Shown here one piece after another: positions 8,781-16,999 of a DNA stretch of 64,000 nucleotides. Position numbers and translations under genes: made by a program. The stretch is from Pseudomonadota bacterium (lineage in GTDB: Bacteria > Pseudomonadota > Alphaproteobacteria > GCA-2746255), in contig JBFMHN010000003.1 in the NCBI GenBank assembly GCA_040752895.1, positions 281,501 through 345,500 on the forward strand, written 5' to 3'. Under the pieces are notes generated by a model, which ran no database searches, was not told the origin of the DNA, and saw only the letters and a list, made by a program, of their open reading frames with translations. Position 1 is the stretch's first letter. The number at the start of each line of letters is the position of its first letter.

Positions 8781-9662
8781 GTGCAGATGCCTTTCGCGGC
8801 CCCCCATATTTCTCCGGATACGGCAGCGTCCGAGTCGGCCGAACGGATCGCAACCCGTTCCGGCACCTCGTTTTTCTGGGCGATGCGGCTTCTTTCGAAG
8901 TCACGCCGGGAAGGGATGTTCGCCATCTATGCCTTCTGCCGGGAGGTGGACGATCTCGCCGACGACTCCCTGCCGCGGGCGGAGAAGATCGAGGCTCTCG
9001 GCAAGTGGCGCGCGCAGATCGAAAGACTTTACGCCGATGGAAAAAGCGCGGGCTTGAGCTTGACGGCCCGCGCGCTGGCCGAACCGATCCGTTCGTTTGG
9101 CCTTCGCAAGGAGGATTTTCTCGCCGTCATCGACGGAATGGAGATGGACGCGAACGGCCCCGTCCGAAGACCTTCGATGAAGGAGCTGGAGCTTTACTGC
9201 GCCCGCGTGGCGGGTGCGGTGGGGCGGCTTTCCGTCCATGCGTTTGGCGCGCCGGGCGCCAAAGGCTATGCCGTCGCCGACAAGCTTGGCCAGGCGTTGC
9301 AGCTTACGAATATCCTTCGGGACCTTCGCGAGGACGCCGGGGAAGGCCGCCTCTACCTGCCGGCCGAGCTTCTGGAAAAACATGGCATTATCGGGTGCGA
9401 ACCAGGCAAGGTGCTTGCGCACCCCGCCTTGCCCGCGGTCTGCGAGGATCTTGCCCGGCTTGCCGAGCGCCGCTTTCGGGAGGCGGAAGCGGCTCTTGCC
9501 GAATGTTCCCGCCGGCAGATGCGCCCAGCTGTCGTCATGATGCGGGTTTACCGGAAGCTCCTTGAAGGCCTGCGGGCAAGGGGATGGAAGGATCTGGATC
9601 GTTCGGTCGGCCTTTCGAAGGTGGAGAAGATCTGGATCGCCTTGCGCCACGGAATCTTTTAG
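8781..9662 (+). CDS. hpnD: Presqualene diphosphate synthase HpnD
   Basis: Condenses two farnesyl diphosphates head-to-head to presqualene diphosphate, the first committed step to hopanoids. It is a squalene/phytoene synthase family member of ~293 residues, with a first Asp motif DDLADD after CREV near residue 55 and a second LRDLREDAGEGR near residue 178, followed by the LYLPAELL segment usual in HpnD. GTG at 8781 or ATG two codons later at 8787 are both possible starts. It lies between hpnC and hpnE, three bases from the latter, in the hopanoid operon. Confidence 0.95.
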   Translation: MQMPFAAPHISPDTAASESAERIATRSGTSFFWAMRLLSKSRREGMFAIYAFCREVDDLADDSLPRAEKIEALGKWRAQIERLYADGKSAGLSLTARALAEPIRSFGLRKEDFLAVIDGMEMDANGPVRRPSMKELELYCARVAGAVGRLSVHAFGAPGAKGYAVADKLGQALQLTNILRDLREDAGEGRLYLPAELLEKHGIIGCEPGKVLAHPALPAVCEDLARLAERRFREAEAALAECSRRQMRPAVVMMRVYRKLLEGLRARGWKDLDRSVGLSKVEKIWIALRHGIF

Positions 9663-9665
9663 CGG

Positions 9666-10919
9666 ATGACCGTCTTTCACATCGTAGGCGCCGGCCTTGC
9701 CGGCCTTTCCGCAGCGGTGCGTCTTGGCCAAGCGGGGAAACGGGTCGTCCTTTACGAGGCGGCCGATCACGCGGGGGGGCGATGCCGGTCCTATCTGGAC
9801 GCGACCCTCGGCCAGCGCGTGGACAACGGCAACCATCTGCTTTTTCGCGGGAACCGGGCAGCCCTTCGTTATTTGCAAACGATCGGCGCGGTCGGACATT
9901 TCATTTGCCCGCACGAGCCCGCCTTTCCTTTCGTTGACCTTGAGACAGGCGCGCGTTGGGTCGTGCGCCTGAACGGCGGGCTCTTTCCGTGGTGGATTCT
10001 TTCCCCCTCGCGCCGCATTCCGGGCACCAAGGCGGCCGACTATTTGACGGCCCTTCGCCTTTTTACGGCGCCCAGGCAGGCAACCGTCGCCGAGACCTTT
10101 GCGGACGGCGGCCCACTCTACCGCTATTTCTGGGAACCCCTTGCCGTTGCTTCGCTGAACACGCCGGCCGAGAGGGGGGCCTTGCGCCTTCTCCTGCCGG
10201 TCGTGCTGCGCGTCTTCGGCAAAGGGCGAGAGGCGGCGCGCCCGATGGTGGCAAGGGACGGCCTTTCGGAAAGCTTTATGGATCCCGCGCTCGACTTCCT
10301 CCGCAAGAAAGAAGCGACGGTTCGTTTCACGCACCGCTTGCGGGGCATCGGTTTTGCGAATGCCGCGGCCAGCGCGCTCGATTTCGGCGAACGCCGCGTT
10401 GACCTTGGGAAAGACGACCGGCTGATCCTCGCGGTGCCGCCGGGCAACGCCGCCGATCTGCTGCCCGGCTTGACCTGCCCGCAAGCCTACGAACCCATCT
10501 TGAATGCCCACTTCCAGTTGCCTGAGGCGCCGGCCTGGCCCCACGAAACTCCTTTCATCGGCGTCGTCGGCGGCCTTGCCCAATGGGTGTTCCTGCGCGG
10601 CCGGATCGCTTCGGTGACGGTAAGCGCCGCCGGGGCTCATATCGACGCGGCGCCGGAGGCGCTCATTCCAAGGCTTTGGTCGGACGTTGCCCGGGCGCTT
10701 CAGCTTCCCGAAACTTCCCCCCCGCCTTGCCGCGTCATCAAGGAACGCCGCGCGACATTTTCCCAAACGCCTTCCGCGCTCGCCCAACGCCCGAAAACGC
10801 GGACGGCGTATGCGAACCTCTTCCTGGCCGGCGATTGGACCGATACCGGCCTCCCTGCTACGATCGAAAGCGCTATATTCTCCGGTCATCTGGCCGCCAC
10901 GGCCGCCATGAAACGCTAA
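9666..10919 (+). CDS. hpnE: Hydroxysqualene dehydroxylase HpnE
   Basis: FAD-dependent enzyme of the amine-oxidase/desaturase family that reduces hydroxysqualene to squalene. The N-terminal dinucleotide fold reads IVGAGLAGLSAAVRLGQAG, followed by an acidic YEAADHAGGRC segment that binds the FAD ribose. Near the C terminus NLFLAGDWTDTGLP is the second FAD contact. The 417-residue length matches the family. It starts three bases after hpnD and ends 25 bases before shc, so it is part of the same operon. Together with HpnC and HpnD it completes the route to squalene used by most hopanoid-producing proteobacteria. Confidence 0.95.
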   Translation: MTVFHIVGAGLAGLSAAVRLGQAGKRVVLYEAADHAGGRCRSYLDATLGQRVDNGNHLLFRGNRAALRYLQTIGAVGHFICPHEPAFPFVDLETGARWVVRLNGGLFPWWILSPSRRIPGTKAADYLTALRLFTAPRQATVAETFADGGPLYRYFWEPLAVASLNTPAERGALRLLLPVVLRVFGKGREAARPMVARDGLSESFMDPALDFLRKKEATVRFTHRLRGIGFANAAASALDFGERRVDLGKDDRLILAVPPGNAADLLPGLTCPQAYEPILNAHFQLPEAPAWPHETPFIGVVGGLAQWVFLRGRIASVTVSAAGAHIDAAPEALIPRLWSDVARALQLPETSPPPCRVIKERRATFSQTPSALAQRPKTRTAYANLFLAGDWTDTGLPATIESAIFSGHLAATAAMKR

Positions 10920-10944
10920 CGAAACGCGACCAAGCGGAGACAAC

Positions 10945-12903
10945 ATGGTAAGTTTTCTAGATCCCGTCGCGGCGGTGGATGGCTCGGCGCGGATCGACCC
11001 GCTTCTCGACCAAGTCATCGAAGAAAGCAGGCGGGATTGCTTCCGTCGGCAGGCCGGGGACGGCCATTGGGTCTTCGAGCTCGAGGCGGACGCCACGATT
11101 CCTTCGGAATACATCCTGTTCGAGCATTTTTTCGACGAGATCGACGCCGCATTGGAGAAGAAGATCGCGGCCTATCTCCGCCGCAATCAATCGGACCGGC
11201 ATGGTGGCTGGCCGCTGTTCTACAGCGGCGATTTCGACATGAGCGCAAGCGTCAAGGCCTACTATGCGCTCAAGCTCGTCGGCGATGACGTGAACGCCCC
11301 GCATATGAAGCGCGCCCGCGAGGCAATTCTTGCCCGTGGCGGTGCGGCAAAATCCAACGTCTTTACGCGAATCACGCTCGCTCTTTTCGAGCAGGTGCCG
11401 TGGCGGGCGGTACCGGTCATGCCGATCGAGATCAGCCTGTTGCCGAAATGGTTTCCCTTTCACCTCGACAAGGTTTCCTACTGGTCGCGGACGGTAATTG
11501 TCCCGCTTCTGATCGTGATGGCGATGAAACCGAAGGCCGGGAATCCGCGCCGAGTCGGCATCCGCGAGCTTTTCACGACTCCGCCCGAAAAGGAAAAGCG
11601 CTACCACGTGAACCCGACCGGCTCGCGGCTCGCGGCGCTTCTCTTGCGGTTCGATACGCTGCTTCGCTGGGTTGAGCCGTGGTTCCCGAAAGCCATCCGT
11701 TCCCGTGCGATTGAAAGGGCGTATCGCTTCACGAAGGAACGGCTGAACGGCGAGGACGGCATCGGCGCTATCTTCCCCGCCATAGTGAATTCGGTCGTCG
11801 CCTTTCATTGCCTTGGCTATCCGAAGGACCACCCGGACGTCGTCGTTGCGAAGAAGGCAATCCGGCGGCTGCTCGTCGAGCGCGAAGACGAGGCCTACTG
11901 CCAGCCCTGTTTCTCGCCGGTGTGGGACACCGGCCTCATGTCGCTCGCCCTTCAGGAGGCGCCGAAAAGCGAGGAGGCCGCGCAGCATCGGAAGGCGCTC
12001 GATTGGCTGAAGGACCGCCAGATCCTCGACACCGTCGGCGACTGGGCGGCCCGGCGGCCGCACGTGCGGCCCGGCGGATGGGCTTTTCAGTACTGGAACG
12101 GTTATTACCCCGACGTCGACGACACCGCCGTCGTCGCGATGGCGCTGCACCGGTTCGACAAGGCAGGCTACGCCGAGGCGATCGACCGCGCGAGAGAATG
12201 GATCGTCGGCATGCAAAGCGAAAACGGGGGGTGGGGCGCCTTCGATGCCGAGAACGCCCATTACGGCCTCAATCATATTCCCTTTGCCGATCACGGCGCG
12301 CTCCTCGACCCGCCGACCGTGGACGTCAGCGCACGCTGTTTAGGTTTCCTTGCCCAGATCGGCTACGGGAAGGACCACCCCGTCGTCGTCCGCGGCATGG
12401 AATTCCTGAAACGCGAACAGGAAGCGGACGGGTCCTGGTTTGGCCGCTGGGGTACGAATTACGTTTACGGCACTTGGTCGGTCCTTTCCGCCTTGCAGGC
12501 GTTGGGGGAAGACCCTGCCGCGCCGCACATACGGCAGGCGGTGGAGTGGCTGAAGTCGCATCAGCGCGAGGACGGCGGCTGGGGCGAGGACGGCGCCACC
12601 TACTGGGAAGAACGCCGCTCGGAAACGAAGGCGAGCACGGCCTCGCAAACGGCCTGGGCCGTTCTTGGCCTGATGGCCGCCGGCGAGGTCGAAAGCGAAT
12701 CCGTCGCACGCGGTGTGGCCTACCTGCTGCAAGCGCCAAGAACCGGCGCGCAATGGGAAGAGCCTTGGTACACGGCGGTCGGCTTTCCGCGCATTTTCTA
12801 TCTTCGCTACCACGGCTACAGCGCTTATTTTCCGGTTTGGGCGTTGACGCGTTACCGGAATCTCAAGCGCGGCAACGCGCTCCCCACCCGGCACGGCATG
12901 TGA
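10945..12903 (+). CDS. shc: Squalene-hopene cyclase
   Basis: Monotopic membrane enzyme that cyclises squalene to hopene and diplopterol. At 652 residues it is full length. The catalytic proton donor motif DVDD (DxDD) is at residues 390-393. QW repeats such as GSWFGRWGTNYVYGTW and GGWGEDGATYW stabilise the two alpha-barrels. A GGWAFQYWN stretch just before the DxDD motif also matches the family. Its stop TGA overlaps the hpnG ATG. It sits centrally in the hopanoid operon, directly after the squalene synthesis genes. Confidence 0.97.
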   Translation: MVSFLDPVAAVDGSARIDPLLDQVIEESRRDCFRRQAGDGHWVFELEADATIPSEYILFEHFFDEIDAALEKKIAAYLRRNQSDRHGGWPLFYSGDFDMSASVKAYYALKLVGDDVNAPHMKRAREAILARGGAAKSNVFTRITLALFEQVPWRAVPVMPIEISLLPKWFPFHLDKVSYWSRTVIVPLLIVMAMKPKAGNPRRVGIRELFTTPPEKEKRYHVNPTGSRLAALLLRFDTLLRWVEPWFPKAIRSRAIERAYRFTKERLNGEDGIGAIFPAIVNSVVAFHCLGYPKDHPDVVVAKKAIRRLLVEREDEAYCQPCFSPVWDTGLMSLALQEAPKSEEAAQHRKALDWLKDRQILDTVGDWAARRPHVRPGGWAFQYWNGYYPDVDDTAVVAMALHRFDKAGYAEAIDRAREWIVGMQSENGGWGAFDAENAHYGLNHIPFADHGALLDPPTVDVSARCLGFLAQIGYGKDHPVVVRGMEFLKREQEADGSWFGRWGTNYVYGTWSVLSALQALGEDPAAPHIRQAVEWLKSHQREDGGWGEDGATYWEERRSETKASTASQTAWAVLGLMAAGEVESESVARGVAYLLQAPRTGAQWEEPWYTAVGFPRIFYLRYHGYSAYFPVWALTRYRNLKRGNALPTRHGM

Positions 12904-13613
12904 TGCGCCTAGGTTTTGTCACCGGACTTCGCTCGGAAGCCGTCATCGTCGAGGCGGCGGCACGCGAGGCGCCCGAAGAAACCCGGCCGCTTTTATTTTG
13001 CGCCGGGGTGCGGTCGGGCCGGACCGAGGCGGGCATCCGCCGTCTGGTGGCCGATGGCGCCGGCGCTTTAGTGAGCTTCGGCATCGCAGGCGGTCTGGCG
13101 CCCGGGCTTTCCCCGGGCAGGCTCGTGCTGGCCTCTGCCGTTCAAACGGCGGGCGGGCCTTCCTATGGGGTGGATATTGCTTGGCGAGGTCGGCTCCTGG
13201 CCAGGCTGGCGGGCGCCTTGGAACCCGCTCTCGGCGAGTTGGCGGGAAGCGATGTGGTCCTGCGCACGGCGGAAGAGAAAAGCCGCCTCCATGGGCAGAC
13301 CGCGGCGCTGGCCGTCGACATGGAAAGCCATGTCCTTGCCCGTGTCGCGCAAGAGCGGGGGCTTCCCTGCCTCGTTGTCCGTACGATCGCGGACCCGGCG
13401 GGCGCTGGCGTTCCGGCGTCCGCCCTGGTTGGCATCGGCCCGATGGGTGAGACGCGTCCTTTCGCTGTGCTGAAGCAGGCCGCACTGACACCTTGGGAAT
13501 GGCCGGCGCTTCTGCGGCTTGGGCGTTCGCACCACTTGGCGCTCGGCACGCTCCGCCGGCTGATCGGGCTTGCCGGCGTCGGGCTTGCCTTCGAGGAATG
13601 GGATGCGCCGTAA
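12903..13613 (+). CDS. hpnG: Hopanoid phosphorylase-family protein HpnG
   Basis: Nucleoside-phosphorylase-fold protein that releases adenine from adenosylhopane to give ribosylhopane in side-chain extension. The start ATG overlaps the shc stop (TGATG), giving 236 residues. Family features are the SFGIAGGLAPGLSPG glycine-rich stretch, the DMESHVLARVA segment (substrate-ribose-binding Met-Glu) and VVRTIADPA. It is the last gene of the plus-strand hopanoid run and converges with hpnH, which makes its substrate. A longer open frame upstream of 12903 is the shadow of shc and was not used. Confidence 0.93.
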   Translation: MRLGFVTGLRSEAVIVEAAAREAPEETRPLLFCAGVRSGRTEAGIRRLVADGAGALVSFGIAGGLAPGLSPGRLVLASAVQTAGGPSYGVDIAWRGRLLARLAGALEPALGELAGSDVVLRTAEEKSRLHGQTAALAVDMESHVLARVAQERGLPCLVVRTIADPAGAGVPASALVGIGPMGETRPFAVLKQAALTPWEWPALLRLGRSHHLALGTLRRLIGLAGVGLAFEEWDAP

Positions 13614-13619
13614 GCGGTT

Positions 13620-14744
13620 TTAAGCGGCGTCGCTCGTGTGGGATTTCTCGATGAACTGTTGGACGTTCTTCTCGAAGACGTATTCCGCTTTGCGTTGGCT
13701 GGCAAGCGGGATGTCTTCGGCCATGTCGCCTTCCGTCCGGACGCCGAACAGGGCAACCTTCAACGCCTTCCACGGCCGCGAGATCGTGTCGTTCACGGCG
13801 GTCGGCTCATACCCGCAATGCACCATGCAGTTGGCGCATTTTTCGTAATTGCCGGTGCCGTAGTTTTCCCAGTCCGTCTCCTCGATAAGTTCCCGGAAGG
13901 AACCCACATAGCCTTCGCCTAAAAGATAGCAAGGCCGCTGCCAGCCGAAGATGTTGCGGGTCGGGTTGCCCCAGGGCGTGCAGTGGTAGTTCTGATTGCC
14001 GGCCAGGAAGTCGAGGAAGAGGGAGGATTGCGAAAATCGCCACTTTTTCCCTTTCCCCAACCGGAAGAGGTCGCGGAAAAGCCGGCGTGTCTTTTGGCGG
14101 TTCAGGAAGTGTTCCTGGTCCGGCGCGCGCTCATAGGCATAACCGGGGGATACCGTGATTCCCTCGACGCGAAGCTCGTTCGTCACGTAGGAGAAGAAAT
14201 CCGCCATCTCCTTCGCGTCTGCCCCGTCGAACAAGGTACTGTTCACGTTCACGCGGAAGCCTTTTTCCGCGACGGTGCGGATCGCCTGAACGGCGCGGTC
14301 GAAGACGCCTTCCTGGCAGACCGCCTTGTCGTGTGTCTTGCGGTCGCCGTCCAGATGAACCGAGAAAGTGAGATAAGGGCTCGGTTGAAAGAGGTGCAGC
14401 TTCTTTTCAAGCAAAAGCGCGTTCGTGCACAAATAAACGAACTTCTTCCGCGCGACAATTCCCTGGACGACTTCCCCGATTTCCTTATGCAGGAGGGGCT
14501 CGCCGCCGGGAATGGAAACGACGGGCGCTCCGCATTCATCGACGGCGTCCAGGCATTCCTTGACGCTAAGCCGCTTGTTCAGGATTTCGTCCGGGTAGTC
14601 GATTTTTCCGCAGCCGGCGCAGGCCAGGTTGCACCGGAAAAGGGGTTCGAGCATGAGAACGAGAGGGTAATGTTTTGCACCCCGCAGGCGCTGCTTCAGC
14701 ACGTAAGCGCCGACGCGAATCTGTTGAATAAGAGGTACCGCCAT
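13620..14744 (-). CDS. hpnH: Adenosyl-hopene transferase HpnH (radical SAM)
   Basis: Radical SAM enzyme that attaches 5'-deoxyadenosine to hopene, making adenosylhopane, the precursor of all extended C35 hopanoids. The [4Fe-4S] motif CxxxCxxC is at C38, C42 and C45, followed by a SPASM-like C-terminal region with CANCMVHCGYEP. The 374-residue length is typical. It is convergent with hpnG (6-base gap) and directly downstream of ispH on the same strand, 28 bases after it, a pairing seen in other hopanoid producers and sensible because IspH supplies isoprenoid precursors. Confidence 0.96.
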   Translation of the reverse strand: MAVPLIQQIRVGAYVLKQRLRGAKHYPLVLMLEPLFRCNLACAGCGKIDYPDEILNKRLSVKECLDAVDECGAPVVSIPGGEPLLHKEIGEVVQGIVARKKFVYLCTNALLLEKKLHLFQPSPYLTFSVHLDGDRKTHDKAVCQEGVFDRAVQAIRTVAEKGFRVNVNSTLFDGADAKEMADFFSYVTNELRVEGITVSPGYAYERAPDQEHFLNRQKTRRLFRDLFRLGKGKKWRFSQSSLFLDFLAGNQNYHCTPWGNPTRNIFGWQRPCYLLGEGYVGSFRELIEETDWENYGTGNYEKCANCMVHCGYEPTAVNDTISRPWKALKVALFGVRTEGDMAEDIPLASQRKAEYVFEKNVQQFIEKSHTSDAA

Positions 14745-14772
14745 CTAGTCCTTGTCCTTTATCCGCTGCGTT

Positions 14773-15741
14773 TCAGGCGCAAGCCGACGGCTGCTCGTCC
14801 AGCAGTTCCGGCGGCAGCTTGAACTGCACGTGTTCTTCAATTCCATCAAGCGCTCGCACCTCCAATACGCCGAAGTCGCCAAGCCGCTGGATGACTTCCT
14901 GGACGAGCTGTTCGGGGGCGGACGCCCCTGCCGTGATCCCGATCGTATTGATGCCTTCCAGCCATTTCGGATCCAGGCCCCGCGAATCCTCGATCAGGTA
15001 GCTGGGCAGCCCCATTTCAAGGCCGATCTCGCGTAGCCGGTTCGAGTTCGAGCTGTTTGGGGCGCCGACAACCAACAGCAGGTCAACCTCTTTCGCCAGG
15101 TAACGAACGGATTCCTGGCGGTTCTGGGTCGCGTAGCAAATGTCCTTTACGTCAGGGCCTTGGATCTTCGGAAAACGTTCCTTCAACGCCTCGATCACGT
15201 CCCTTGTGTCGTCGACGCTGAGCGTGGTCTGGGTGATGTAGGCCAGCTTATTGGGATCGCGCACCTTGATCCGGCTGACATCGCCTGGCTCGGAGATAAG
15301 CAGGACGCCACCTGGGATCTGCCCGCGGGTTCCTTCCACTTCCGGATGCCCCTCATGGCCGATAAGGATAATTTCGTAGCCGCGCTGAGCGTAGCGCTGT
15401 CCCTCCTTGTGCACCTTCGAGACGAGCGGGCAGGTCGCGTCGAGCACCGGTAGGTCGCGGCGCTGCGCTTCCCCAATCACTTTTTGGGAAACGCCATGGG
15501 CGCTGAAGACGGTGACGGCACCTTCCGGCACCTCGTCGAGCTCGTTGACGAAACGCGCACCTTTCGCCCGCAAGGCGTCCACCACGTGCTTGTTGTGGAC
15601 GATCTCATGGCGTACATAAACAGGCGGCCCGTACTTCTCGAGGGCGTGATTCACGATCTCGATCGCCCGTTCGACGCCAGCGCAAAAGCCGCGCGGCTGC
15701 GCGAGCAAGACCCGGATTTTTTTTTGCTTTGCCGAGGTCAT
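14773..15741 (-). CDS. ispH: 4-hydroxy-3-methylbut-2-enyl diphosphate reductase IspH
   Basis: Last enzyme of the MEP isoprenoid pathway; reduces HMBPP to IPP and DMAPP with a [4Fe-4S] cluster. The three cluster cysteines lie in [15 protein letters not shown] and [10 protein letters not shown], and the HGV and SSNSNRL active-site segments are intact. I chose the ATG at 15741, giving 322 residues that begin just before the conserved [14 protein letters not shown]; a TTG further upstream would add an extension unlike the family. Being upstream of hpnH, it joins precursor supply and hopanoid elongation in one transcript. Confidence 0.95.
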   Translation of the reverse strand: MTSAKQKKIRVLLAQPRGFCAGVERAIEIVNHALEKYGPPVYVRHEIVHNKHVVDALRAKGARFVNELDEVPEGAVTVFSAHGVSQKVIGEAQRRDLPVLDATCPLVSKVHKEGQRYAQRGYEIILIGHEGHPEVEGTRGQIPGGVLLISEPGDVSRIKVRDPNKLAYITQTTLSVDDTRDVIEALKERFPKIQGPDVKDICYATQNRQESVRYLAKEVDLLLVVGAPNSSNSNRLREIGLEMGLPSYLIEDSRGLDPKWLEGINTIGITAGASAPEQLVQEVIQRLGDFGVLEVRALDGIEEHVQFKLPPELLDEQPSACA

Positions 15742-15994
15742 GAAAAATCCAAATACTTTTCCCCGCGGGTTTTTCTGCTTGCCGGGGCAAACCAATAGGA
15801 CACCCGCGGCGCCCCTTGCAACGCGTATAATTCGTTGAAATCTTCAAAAAGGCAAAGGTTTAAGGCTTTGGCATAGCAATTTTGCGCTTTCCATGCCCTA
15901 TCCACCGTTCAGTCGAGGGCATTGACGTGGCAATATGACCCTAATTTTTCTGTCCCTTTTCCTTGCCCGAAAGGGACTCGCATAAGAGGGTGGC

Positions 15995-16999
15995 ATGACA
16001 ACACTCGTCACCGGTGCTTCCGGTTTTGTCGGTTCGGCAATTCTCCGGGCCTTGCTCGAGGCGGGGCATGATGTTCGTGCGCTGGTTCGGGAATCGAGCG
16101 ACCGGCGGAACCTCGAGGGCCTTCGGGCCGATGTCGTGATTGGGGATCTCCGCGACCGGGCTTCCCTTGAGCGCGCGCTTCGAGGGTGCGAAGCCCTTTT
16201 CCACGTCGCCGCTGACTACCGCCTGTGGGCACGCCGTCCGGAAACCATATACGAGAACAACGTTACCGGCACGCGCCAGATCCTTGAGGCGGCGGGCGAG
16301 GCAGGGGTCCGCCGCATCGTCTATACCAGCAGTGTCGCTGCCCTCGGCTTGCCGAAGCATGGTGGCGCGGGCGACGAGGAAACCCCCGTCACGCTTGCCG
16401 ACATGATCGGGCATTACAAGCGCTCGAAATTTCTTGCCGAGGAAGAAGTTCGCCGCCTCGTTTTAAAAGGGCTTCCCGTCGTCACCGTGAACCCTTCGGC
16501 GCCGGTTGGCCCCCGCGACATCAAGCCCACGCCCACCGGCCGGATGATCGTCGAGGCTGCTGCCGGCCGCATGCCGGCCTATGTGGAAACTGGTCTCAAC
16601 GTCGTTCACGTCGACGACGTGGCAAAGGGGCATCTGCTTGCCTTCGAGAAGGGCGAGGTCGGTCGGCGCTACGTTCTTGGCGGCGAGAACCTGACGCTTC
16701 GCGAGATTCTTGAAAGGCTCGCCGCGCTAACCGGAAGGGGGGGGCCGAAATTCCGTATTCCCCGCGGCTTTGTTCTTTCGGTTGCGGCGGTTGCCCAAAC
16801 CTGGACGCGGATCAGCGGCGGAGACCAGCCCTTTGTGACGATCGACAGCGTTCGCATGTCGAAGAAGCAAATGTTCTATTCAAGCGACCGGGCGCGGAAA
16901 GAACTCGGCTATCGCCCGCGTCCGGCGGAGACGGCGCTGCGGGACGCCGTGGCGTGGTTCGCGGAGCGCAGTTACTGTCCGCCGCCGCGTATGCCCTAG
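15995..16999 (+). CDS. hpnA: Hopanoid-associated NAD-dependent epimerase/dehydratase HpnA
   Basis: Extended short-chain dehydrogenase of the dihydroflavonol-4-reductase type, commonly encoded in hopanoid clusters; its exact reaction is not settled. The N-terminal NAD fold is VTGASGFVGSAILRAL and the catalytic pair is in YKRSK (Tyr and Lys four apart). A GAGGG ribosome site lies just before the ATG at 15995. Length 334 residues. Its 3' end overlaps the convergent hpnN by 4 bases. The gap before it (15742-15994) holds no gene that I can see. Confidence 0.92.
   Translation: MTTLVTGASGFVGSAILRALLEAGHDVRALVRESSDRRNLEGLRADVVIGDLRDRASLERALRGCEALFHVAADYRLWARRPETIYENNVTGTRQILEAAGEAGVRRIVYTSSVAALGLPKHGGAGDEETPVTLADMIGHYKRSKFLAEEEVRRLVLKGLPVVTVNPSAPVGPRDIKPTPTGRMIVEAAAGRMPAYVETGLNVVHVDDVAKGHLLAFEKGEVGRRYVLGGENLTLREILERLAALTGRGGPKFRIPRGFVLSVAAVAQTWTRISGGDQPFVTIDSVRMSKKQMFYSSDRARKELGYRPRPAETALRDAVAWFAERSYCPPPRMP

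Noticed and set aside
8901-11114. 737-codon antisense open frame across hpnD-hpnE-shc
   Set aside because: Spans three well-supported genes on the other strand and shows no domain; typical high-GC mirror frame.
11808-13613. 601-codon frame that includes hpnG
   Set aside because: Only the part from 12903 matches HpnG; the earlier part is an out-of-frame shadow of shc.
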